Source: Salvelinus alpinus (taxonomy: Eukaryota; Chordata; Actinopteri; Salmoniformes; Salmonidae). From it: a DNA stretch of 64,000 bases. This document shows positions 33,610 through 43,524 of the stretch, one piece after another (the stretch's first letter is position 1; every line of letters starts with the position of its first letter). The position numbers and the translations under genes are program-made. The stretch lies in NCBI RefSeq assembly GCF_045679555.1, contig NC_092087.1:88620966-88684965 (forward strand), written 5' to 3'. Under the pieces are notes generated by a model, which worked only from the letters and a program-made list of their open reading frames with translations, was not told where the DNA came from and ran no database searches.

Positions 33610-33668
33610 CACAGATTGTTCTCTTGGTGTAAGTCACTCTGTTGCAGCTCTGACCCTGAACACCTGAA
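33610..33668 (-). pseudogene. 5' fragment of another V exon
   Basis: After a TTTCAG-type acceptor the text encodes GQSCNRVTYTKRTICV and then stops matching. It is a remnant of a further V exon copy. Confidence 0.6.
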
Positions 33669-33858
33669 ACATGATGACAAGAGGGCATTATTTAGACAGT
33701 GGAATCATGAGCTGCAGTAATCCAAAGTAGTTCAGCCATCCTGTGTTACAGTTATGTTAACAGTTATGTCTGAGGACTGTTTAGCAGACAGATGTTTTAA
33801 ACTTGAAAAGTTATACTAGAGTATTGAGTAGAATCCACATAATAGAATCCATACCCAC

Positions 33859-34080
33859 AGACTGCAGGAGAGTGGAGATCCTCATGGCCTTTTACAGCAC
33901 AGGAGTAGCTGTCTACAGCATAAGGGTAGACTGAGTAGGGTAAAGTGTCCTCAGTTAGAACCTGTCCATTCCTGTACCAGGTGTAGGTGGGGTTACCAGT
34001 CAGAGGACAGCTGATGGTGCTACAGGTCAGTATCCTCCATGTTGGAATCTGTGAATAAGGAGTCACCTTCACCTGCAGGT
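33859..34080 (-). CDS. Gene B C2 domain 2
   Basis: ILTCSTISCPLTGNPTYTWY and DSYSCAVKGHEDLHSP. Open, with donor GTGGGT and acceptor CTCCAG. Confidence 0.85.
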
Positions 34081-34174
34081 CTGGAGTAGACAACATCAAC
34101 CTGAATCACTTGTCTATTGTCATCACATGCTGTAATAAATGTACAGGTCAGTATCCTGAAGAAGGTGATGTTGA

Positions 34175-34600
34175 AACTGTGACGCCCTGATCTGTTTCAC
34201 CTGTCCTTGTGTTTGTCTCCACCCCCTCTTGGTGTCGCTTTTTTCCCCAGTGTATTTATCCCTGTGTTTCCTGTCTCTCTGTGTCAGTTAGTCTTGCATG
34301 TTTCTAAGTCAACCAGCGTTTTTCCCGTTCTCCTGTTTTTTGCATTCTCCTTTATCTAGTCCATCCCGGTTTTGACCCTTACCTGTTTCTGGACTTTGTA
34401 CCCGCCTGCCTGACCATTCTGCCTGCCTTGACCATGAGCCTGTCTGCCACTCTGTACCTCCTGGACTCTGATCTGGTTTTGACCTTTTTGCCTGTCCACG
34501 ACCATTCTCTTGCCTACCCCTTTGGATTAATAAACATTGTAATACTCCAAACATCTTCCACCTGTGTCTGCATTTGGGTCTTGCCTTGTGCCTTGATAGA
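34175..34600 (+). mobile_element. Interspersed repeat in a gene B intron
   Basis: Text such as 'ttccccagtgtatttatccc', 'tctgcctgccttgaccatga' and 'ggattaataaacattgtaat' belongs to a family I recognise as abundant in salmonid DNA. The class is not certain. Confidence 0.5.
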
Positions 34601-34664
34601 ACCGTTGGTGTTTTTTACCCAATTAATTACTGGGAGGTTATATATATGGAGTGTGTGACTCTCT

Positions 34665-35490
34665 TTGTTGTTATAGCTTCCAGTTTATCCTCCGTTAGTC
34701 AGCACCTCTACACTAAATCAGTTTCTCTGGGTGTGTTGTTATAGCTTCCAGTTAATTCTCCGTTAGTCTGCACCTCTACACTAAATCAGTTTCTCTGGGT
34801 GTGTTGTTATAGCTTCCAGTTTATTCTCCGTTAGTCAGCACCTCTACACTAAATACGTTTATCTGGGTGTGTTGTTATAGCTTCCAGTTTATTCTCCGTT
34901 AGTCAGCACCTCTACACTAAATACGTTTCTCTGGGTGTGTTGTTATAGCTTCCAGTTTATTCTCCGTTAGTCAGCACCTCTACACTAAATACGTTTCTCT
35001 GGGTGTGTTGTTATAGCTTCCAGTTTATTCTCCGTTAGTCAGCACCTCTACACTAAATACGTTTATCTGGGTGTGTTGTTATAGCTTCCAGTTTATTCTC
35101 CGTTAGTCAGCACCTCTACACTAAATCAGTTTCTCTGGGTGTGTTGTTATAGCTTCCAGTTTATTCTCCGTTAGTCAGCACCTCTACACTAAATCAGTTT
35201 GTCTGGGTGTGTTGTTATAGCTTCCAATTTATTCTCCGTTAGTCAGCACCTCTACACTAAATACGTTTCTCTGGGTGTGTTGTTATAGCTTCCAGTTTAT
35301 TCTCCGTTAGTCAGCACCTCTACACTAAATCAGTTTCTCTGGGTGTGTTGTTATAGCTTCCAGTTTATTCTCCGTTAGTCAGCACCTCTACACTAAATCA
35401 GTTTCTCTGGGTGTGTTGTTATAGCTTCCAGTTTATTCTCCGTTAGTCAGCACCTCTAAACTAAATCAGTTTCTCTGGGTGTGCGCCAGC
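34665..35490. repeat. 68-bp intronic minisatellite
   Basis: About 12 copies of a unit containing 'tgttatagcttccagtttat' and 'gtcagcacctctacactaaa'. Confidence 0.93.
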
Positions 35491-35584
35491 TCCTTACTTC
35501 TATTAGATTAATACAAATCAAGACCATTTCCAGACCTAAAGGGACAATGAAGATTAAACAGAACATCAGACAATAGAATGTTAC

Positions 35585-35932
35585 CTGTTACAGACAGAGT
35601 GACTCCAGGATCACCAGTATATTTCCCTCCAGTCTGATCTGTTATAAAGCTGAACATGTACGTAGCTGAGTCTTTCTCTCTCAGGTCTGTGACTGTCAGG
35701 GTGTGATCGTTGTTCTTATCTCTGTGGTACGTCATATGACTTTAGTAGTCTGGGTCATCACTCAGATTCACAGGATTAGCCTCACCATCATTTTTAGTGA
35801 ACCAGAAGGTTGTTGTGACTGTATGACCACTGGGATATATGTAAGAGCAGGACAGCTCCACTGTTGACCCAATTAAGGTACAGATATTCTTCTTGGTGTG
35901 AGTCACTCTCCAGCCATTCTGACCCAGTACCA
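35585..35932 (-). pseudogene. Gene B first V exon with premature stop
   Basis: Reads VTHTKKNICTLIGSTVELSC through DDPDY, then TAA at 35,742-35,744, and continues in the same frame to DPGVTLSVTG. Without the stop the exon is full length (348 nt, as in gene A). The F strand reads YMFS, so the Siglec arginine is also absent. Confidence 0.88.
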
Positions 35933-36194
35933 CTGATACATTCATACAACACAAGGATATTACCTATTGGCTTACACGAACAGTAGGGTTTGTCCACACT
36001 TTGTGTCTCTAGTTTCTGAGTTGAGTGTGAATGGAAACCACAGCTACACTTATTGAGGTGTGAAATGCAGCTATAAAAGTGAAGTGGAGATTCCTAACAG
36101 ACGACAACACTGAACACACCAGAATAACATTAAGATCTGTAAGCGTTTAGAAATGTCTAAGGATACTATTATAGAATTATGAAGGATAACATAC

Positions 36195-36265
36195 CTGCTA
36201 CAGACCAGAGAAAGACCACCAACACACTTCCTGCTTTTCTCAAGGCCATTGTTGCATCTCCCACC
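36195..36265 (-). CDS. Gene B signal-peptide exon
   Basis: ATG at 36,247-36,249 gives MALRKAGSVLVVFLWSVA(G), almost identical to genes A and C. Confidence 0.88.
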
Positions 36266-36413
36266 CTGCAGTCTTAGAAACATAAACAACAACTCACTCT
36301 ATAGCTGGTGAATAAATCCACCTGATACATTGAAGTCTAAATTGTAAATGGGGTACAGGGCCTCATTACTGGAAATGAACCAGGCTCACATTGTTTTGTG
36401 CTGTATTGCGCTA

Positions 36414-36649
36414 CAGATGTAGGATCTTAATTTGATACACTCTTTAGTTGTAGAGAATTTTCCTGCTCAGCAGGAACTGCAATCTTGTAGTGTATTCAAT
36501 GCTTAAAAAGGTTTCTAAAGTTTGTAATTTTAACTGTCAGACTTCATTTTCCCTAATGAAAACTGTGTCAACCACCACATTTAATTAAAATCTACATAAT
36601 AATACACTTTTCCTGTTGCTGAAGGACTATTTTTAAGATCCTTCCTCTG
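36414..36649. mobile_element. Small inverted-repeat element with TA duplication
   Basis: 236 bp with ends CAGATGTAGGATCTTAATTT and the reverse of CAGAGGAAGGATCTTAAAAA. Flanked by TA. The gene A spacer near 12,878 reads 'tgctgtatggttgtc' with no insert. This is a MITE family common in salmonids, and the TA target fits a mariner-type origin. Confidence 0.75.
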
Positions 36650-36803
36650 TATATGGTTGTGTGTGTGAATACTGTCTGTCTATTGCACTATAGATCAACA
36701 TCATCAACAACAACAACTACAGTAGAACTGTAAACACATATTTCTACATTGATCGTTCTGAAGCTGTTTTATTCTCAGAACCCCAAAAATAGGAGGAAAA
36801 ATT

Positions 36804-37062
<259 letters not shown>

Positions 37063-37280
37063 ACCTTTTATATAATAATTATATGTACTGGGGGCCCTGT
37101 TCCTAAATCAATAATGGGGGACAATGTCACACTTGCTGAATACTGGCCCTGAAGTAACAACCAAAACACAGGTCAAAACATAACAAGAAGTAAAAAAATA
37201 CATTACCCTCAAGTACATTACTAATGACTAATAACAAATGACCAAAAACTATATTTCAAGATATTGTCAAGAGTACTTAC

Positions 37281-37390
37281 AGAGTGAAGTGAAGGGGAGA
37301 GGTCTTGTACAATGAGTCAACTTACTGGTAGTGCATGGAAACTGACATTAAGTGTGTGTTCTGTGGTTGATACATATTTAAAGTAGTTAA
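37281..37390 (-). promoter_or_regulatory. Gene B promoter and non-coding first exon
   Basis: TATA-like CTTTAAATATG on the minus strand at 37,373-37,383; donor GTAAGT at 37,275-37,280. Conserved with genes A and C. Confidence 0.6.
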
Positions 37391-37919
37391 GACACAAGTA
37401 GCTGATGCAGAACTTCCTTCCTCTTAAAGTAATTAACATGCATGAGGACCAGACCAGCACATAGAAAGGGGAGGTTACTGTATTTCAAAAGAAAATGTAC
37501 AACAGACTGCATATCTAGTTGCCTTTCTTCATTTGAGTACGGGGCTTACATTGTTTTAAACGTAGCCCATTTACAATGTATTATATTGACTAAATACAGA
37601 ATCATGTTACTATAGCCTACTATTTTACTATAGCCTCCCTCTGAGTTCTACATGGAACAGGTCAAAGTTCCATTTACATTTGGTCAGTTCCATGATGTCA
37701 TTCATTCTATTCTACAAACACATTCAGTTTACACTCCTCATCAGCTGCATCAAAGTGGTACTGAAGGTTCCAGTGTTCTAGACTAGAGCTCCACCTACTG
37801 GCATCTCAACATTACTGCAGCCGTCAGATATGAATGTCCTCAATAATGTTGGGATAATAACAACATTACAAACTGGAAATGAATCAGATAGAATGGTGAA
37901 AAACAACACTGTCTAGTAC

Positions 37920-39880
37920 TTGACAAAGTCACATTTAATAAGCACACAAACACTTGTAGCGAAATCCTGCATGGAGTCTTCACCGTACACTTTAAGAGCG
38001 CAGCAGCAGTCAGGAAGGAGGAAATCAAGACGGCTCTTCCGGCTCAGTGTCGGAGCTCTCGATTGGCTGGGCAGTTTTGACGGGTGTGTTCAACTCCGCT
38101 TACGTCTTGTTTGGTTTCAGCTTGCTTAGTTTATAACATTTCTAAGTGTGATCACTGTTGTTGTCGCGCTACTCCTGACGAGTTGGAAGCGTTCTGGCCT
38201 CTGATCTCATCGATTACTAGCAACATTGTTGCAAGCTTTTGTCAAACGAACAACCGAGGATTGTGTCGGACGGACAAATACACGTTCAAGCCTGGACACA
38301 ACAGCTAAGCCCATCTCTCTTTCTATCTCCTTCTTCAGTGAAATATATTCTCTCTTAGTGCTGCTCTCTCTTCATGTTCAGAGCCTTCAGTGAACTAATA
38401 ATGCACTTTAGGACTGTTTGACATTTTAGTTAAAGGGAGGTTGCTGAGTGTTTTGAACTTTATTGATTTTGTGTGGAACAACTGACATCTGGAAATGTTT
38501 AAGTCCTTTTGTTGTCTATGAACACACCTACACACCCATTCATACCCCTCCCTCCTCCACTTGGAGGTAATACAGAATATTGCAAATTCTCTAAGTTTTA
38601 TGACTGCGTTCTTTCTTGTCCATTGTTTCTAGGAAGTTGACTTTGAATTGCTTTGCCATTAATCTTGTATGAGTTATTATTGGTTAGGTTACCCCTGTGC
38701 TGTGACTTGTCTTCTCCTTTCTCCCCACTGGCTATCTGGCCAACAGGCTACCCTATAGGCAGTCTCTTCTGCTAATGTGTCTGGTAGTGGTTCTCTATCT
38801 ATCCTACTCTTTTCAGTTCAGCAGGTTAATACCTGTCTGGTACTGGTTCTCTATCTATCCTACTCTTTTCAGTTCAGCAGGTTAATACCTGTCTGGTACT
38901 GGTTCTCTATCTATCCTACTCTTTTCAGTTCAGCAGGTTAATACCTGTCTGGTACTGGTTCTCTATCTATCCTACTCTTTTCAGTTCAGCAGGTTAATAC
39001 CTGTCTGGTAGTGGTTCTCTATCTATCCTACTCTTTTCAGTTCAGCAGGTTAATACCTGTCTGGTAGTGGTTCTCTATCTATTCTACTCTTTTCAGTTCA
39101 ACAGGTTAATACCTGTCTGGTACTGGTTCTCTATCTATTCTACTCTTTTCAGTTCAACAGGTTAATACCTGTCTGGTACTGGTTCTCTATCTATCCTACT
39201 CTTTTCAGTTCAGCAGGTTAATACCTGTCTGGTAGTGGTTCTCTATCTATCCTACTCTTTTCAGTTCAGCAGGTTAATACCTGTCTGGTAGTGGTTCTCT
39301 ATCTATCCTACTCTTTTCAGTTCAGCAGGTTAATACCTGTCTGGTACTGGTTCTCTATCTATCCTACTCTTTTCAGTTCAGCAGGTTAATACCTGTCTGG
39401 TAGTGGTTCTCTATCTATCCTACTCTTTTCAGTTCAGCAGGTTAATACCTGTCTGGTAGTGGTTCTCTATCTATTCTACTCTTTTCAGTTCAGCAGGTTA
39501 ATACCTGTCTGGTAGTGGTTCTCTATCTATCCTACTCTTTTCAGTTCAACAGGGTTAATACCTGTCTGGTAGTGGTTCTCTATCTATCCTACTCTTTTCA
39601 GTTCAGCAGGTTAATACCTGTCTGGTAGTGGTTCTCTATCTATCCTACTCTTTTCAGTTCAGCAGGTTAATACCTGTCTGGTACTGGTTCTCTATCTATC
39701 CTACTCTTTTCAGTTCAACAGGTTAATACCTGTCTGGTAGTGGTTCTCTATCTATTCTACTCTTTTCAGTTCAACAGGTTAATACCTGTCTGGTAGTGGT
39801 TCTCTATCTATTCTACTCTTTTCAGTTCAACAGGTTAATACCTGTCTGGCGCCCGAACATAAAACCTTTCTCTTTACCTC
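37920..39880 (+). mobile_element. Possible LTR with internal VNTR and primer-binding-like site
   Basis: Begins with promoter-like sequence (38,000-38,320, with a 'gtttataacat' TATA-like box) and passes into a 56-bp minisatellite (38,790-39,850, about 19 copies). It ends exactly at 'TGGCGCCCGAACA' (39,847-39,859), which matches the primer-binding site used with lysine tRNA in several retroelements. No gag or pol follows. The start of the unit is not defined. Confidence 0.35.
38790..39850. repeat. 56-bp minisatellite
   Basis: About 19 copies of 'ggttctctatctatcctact' plus 'cttttcagttcagcaggtta' plus 'atacctgtctggtagt', with few variants, implying recent expansion. Confidence 0.95.
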
Positions 39881-40079
39881 TCTCTAACAACACTGCTACA
39901 AACTGATGTATGTATTGGTACAACATGTCAATGTCATATTCTGTTACACTGTTTCTGTCTCAAATGGCACCCTAATCGCTATATGGTGCAATACTTTTGA
40001 CCGGGGGGGGGGGTGTTCGTTCCAGGGGATGACTGATATCATGCACTCCATCTATGATACAGTATGATGGGAATGTGTT

Positions 40080-40505
40080 TGTCAGCATCATACCACCCTG
40101 CATCCCACTGCTGGATTGATTCTAAGCAGGGTTGGTCCCTGGATGGGAGACCAGATGCTGCTGGAAGTGGTTTTGGAGGGCCAGTAGGAGGCACTCTTTC
40201 CTCTGTTCTAAAAAAATATCCCAATGTCCCAGGGCAGTGATTGGGGACATTGCCCTGTGTAGGGTGCCGTCTTTCAGATGGGATGCTAAACGGGTGTCCT
40301 GACTCTCTGGTCACTAAAGATCCCATGCCACTTATCATAAGAGTAGGGGTGTTAACCCAGGTGTACTGGCTAAATTCCCAACCTCGCCCTCATACCATCA
40401 CGGTCACCTAATCATCCCCAGCTTCCAATTGGCTGATTCATCCGCCTCCTCTCCCTGTAACTATTCCCCAGGTCGTTGCTGTAAATGAGAATGTGTTCAG
40501 TCAAC
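40080..40505 (+). mobile_element. 5S-rRNA-derived SINE (SINE3-like)
   Basis: The head 'ggttggtccctggatgggag' plus 'acc' resembles the 3' half of 5S rRNA (internal promoter region). It is followed by 'gggtgccgtctttcagatgg' and 'taaagatcccatgcca', typical of fish SINE3 bodies. Confidence 0.65.
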
Positions 40506-40574
40506 TTACTTGGTTTAATATAAAAAACGTACCCCTGTATGCGGAACAATTTACCCATGGAGCATGTCGACAAC

Positions 40575-40815
40575 TTATTCCAGGTAACAGAACTAACCAC
40601 AGGTCTGAATACTTATGTAAACGTGATATTTCAGTAAAAAAAAATTATACATTTGCAAAAAAAAATTACATGTGTTTTTGCTTTGTCTTTAATGGGTTTT
40701 GTGTGTCGATTGAGGGGGGAAAAAATAATTTCATCCATTTTAGAATAAGGCTGTAACTTAACAAAATGTGGAAAAAGTCAAGGTGTCTGAATACTTTCTG
40801 AATCCACTGTGGGCC
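40575..40815. mobile_element. Tc1-like transposon end fragment
   Basis: 'gtctgaatacttatgtaaac' and the terminal 'aaggtgtctgaatactttct' plus 'gaatccactg' correspond to the inverted-repeat end of salmonid Tc1 elements. No transposase frame remains. Confidence 0.7.
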
Positions 40816-41326
40816 TTGATTCAATTCTAATGTGCTTGTAGACAATACGTTTATTTAAAGGCAGAGTTCCTGCGTTAGTGGAGATCACATTCAAGGTAAA
40901 CACAGCAGATGTTGGCTCAAATGGAAATGACTTTTAAATGCTTTAGCACGGTTTCTAATTGGATCCAGGCCCCAGGGTTAGATACGTCTACATCCTGTGT
41001 TTTCCACAAAGTGTTTTAAAAAATCAGACAACAGTTAGGTGGGCAATAGGTACACCTCCATGGGTCTCCACTCTCTCATCCACCTCTAGCCCATCTCTGC
41101 CCCCCAAAAGAGACACCTCTACCTGGGAAGGTCAGACAACAGTTAGGGACTCAAGAGCCCCGCCATGTTGGAGACCATAGCACTCATTCTATATGACATC
41201 ACATTCTCACAAAACAATGATGTATTTTATTCTTTAACTACTAGTTGGACAAAATGAGACTGTGAGGAACCCTACAGGAAGATCGAGGATTCAAACAGAG
41301 AAGATGACAATGACATAGGGGCATCA

Positions 41327-41339
41327 ATATATATATATA

Positions 41340-41396
<57 letters not shown>
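41327..41396. repeat. (TA)n microsatellite
   Basis: About 30 TA units. Nothing else is recognised from 41,400 to 42,040. Confidence 0.95.
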
Positions 41397-41399
<3 letters not shown>

Positions 41400-42044
41400 A
41401 TTGCAATTATTCTTGAATGAGCGGCCGGTCATGTGCAAAGGATTAGCATTTCAATTAATATAATTATAGACTGTGTGTAGTGAATCCATTTAGTCTTTCC
41501 TGCCCCTTTCCTTTGACTACCAAGCCGTCATATCGGCTTAGTCCACTAGGGACTTTTCTATCATTGTTAGTAACCAATATCTACTGTTTATGTAATTCTG
41601 TGTGATTATTTATTTACTAAATAAATAAAAAAATAAGCCAATTTGTATATTTCTGATTCATTATGGAAACCAGAGTTCGTGCGGATAACCAATAATTTTA
41701 AGACGTTCAGGTGAGACTGAATGAGGTAAAGAATAATTGATGACTGAAATGTAAGAGATTTTTAGACCTGTAAGAGTTAATTCGGAAGACAGAACTCCTT
41801 CAAATAAAATTTTCCGTGGTGCCCCAGGTTATTAGTGAGTTAATTGTTGCATGATTTAATTAAATCACGTAATCAATTAAACGTTAGGTAATCGATTTAA
41901 TAAAATAGCATGTCATCACAGACAGTCAATGACACTACAAAGTGATAAACGTTGCATCAGAACATTGAGGCAAAATATTACCATCACTTTGTCATAAAAC
42001 CAATAATAAATGTATATGAAAATATCAAATAAACATATATTATG

Positions 42045-42530
42045 TGTATCATCTTACAGTACTGTAATATAATAATACAGTACTGTATAATGTAATAGAA
42101 TAGTACAGTACTGTAATAGAATAGTACTGTATACTGTAATAGTATAGTACTGTAATAGAATGACTGTATAACGTAATAGAATAGTACAGTATACTGCAAT
42201 AGAATAGTACTGTAGAATGTACCGTAATAGAATAGTACAGTAATGTAGAATGTAACATAATAGTACAGTACTGTATAATGTAATAGAATAGTACAGTACT
42301 GTATAATGTAATAGAATAGTACAGTACTGTAGAATGTAATAGAATAGTACAGTACTGTAGAATGTATCAGAATATTACTGTAGAATGTAATAGAATAGTG
42401 CAGGACTGTAGAATGTAATAGAACAGTACTGTAGAATGTAATAGAATAGTGCAGGACTGTATAATGTAATAGAATAGTACAGGACTGTATACTGTAATAG
42501 AATAGTACAGGACTGTAGAATAGACGTATT
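42045..42530. repeat. Minisatellite, AT-rich, downstream of gene C
   Basis: Irregular copies of 'gtaatagaatagtacagtac' plus 'tgta(g/t)aat', roughly 26-28 bp. Confidence 0.9.
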
Positions 42531-42759
42531 GTTCCTGTGAACGAACATCAAGAAGAAATTAAAACATATATTTATAATGTTCTCAGCCTTCATATAAAAT
42601 ATAACTGGACATCGAGGCTATTTCAGAAATACAAAGCAAAGTTATTGTGTTCAGATTCTGTTCCATGTTACTTAAAAAATGAATGGAAAAATGTTTAACA
42701 TAATTATTTACAAGGTTCCCCCTCTTATTCATCATAGTTTAAAAGGCAAAACTGACCCT

Positions 42760-43250
42760 AGATCAGCTCTCCAACTAAGTGTGAATACAGTAGTACTGTG
42801 TCTCAGTTGGTAGAGCATGGTGCTGACCCTAGATCAGCTCTCCAACTAAGTGTGAATACAGTAGTCCTGTGTCTCAGTTGGTAGAGCATGGTGCTGACCC
42901 TAGATCAGCACTCCAACTAAGTGTGAATACAGTAGTCCTGTGTGTTGGTAGAGCATGGTGCTGACCCTAGATCAGCTCTCCAACTAAGTGTGAATACAGT
43001 AGTCCTGTGTGTTGGTAGAGCATGGTGCTGACCCTAGATCAGCACTCCCACTAAGTGTGAATACAGTAGTCCTGTGTGTTGGTAGAGCATGGTGCTGACC
43101 CTAGATCAGCACTCCCACTAAGTGTGAATACAGTAGTCCTGTGTGTTGGTAGAGCATGGTGCTGACCCTAGATCAGCTCTCCAACTAAGTGTGAATACAG
43201 TAGTCCTGTGTGTTGGTAGAGCCTGGTGTGTGGGTTCAATTCCCAATGGG
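42760..43250. repeat. 70-bp repeat built on a SINE head
   Basis: Seven copies of a unit containing 'gaccctagatcagctctcca' and the tRNA-like A-box text 'cagttggtagagcatggtgc'. The last copy continues into a B-box-like 'gggttcaattccc' (43,231-43,243), so a SINE head and its flank were amplified together. Confidence 0.85.
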
Positions 43251-43297
43251 GCCACCGGCATGAAAGATGGATACACAAAGTGTTTCTAAAGGGCATA

Positions 43298-43524
43298 TTA
43301 TGATATAATATTATAACACTTAGTATGACTATACAGGTCCAGATATGCAGGGGTTCTGTCAAACTTGTTGTGTTCAGGTCTTCTGGGTTTGTTGTGTTCA
43401 GGTCTTCTGGGTTTGTTGTGTTCAGGTCCTCTTGGTTCTGGGTTTGTTGTGTTCAGGTCTTCTGGGTTTGTTGACTCTACTATAGATCGCAGAGGAGTCC
43501 TCAGCTGCTTGTGCTGCCGTGGGT
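43298..43524 (-). CDS. Gene C last coding exon
   Basis: Joined by phase, it reads DPRQHKQLRTPLRS onward to TAA at 43,298-43,300 and includes PRRPEHNK repeats. In the next frame it encodes AEDSSAIYSRVNKPR, a more receptor-like end, closing near 43,420. One base must be gained or lost to reach that frame. Confidence 0.55.

Noticed and set aside
37920-38308. Two plus-strand frames of about 70 residues
   Set aside because: No homology recognised and they lie in promoter- or LTR-like sequence.
40080-40200. Possible functional 5S rRNA gene
   Set aside because: Only the 3' part of the 5S-like sequence is present, followed by a SINE body.
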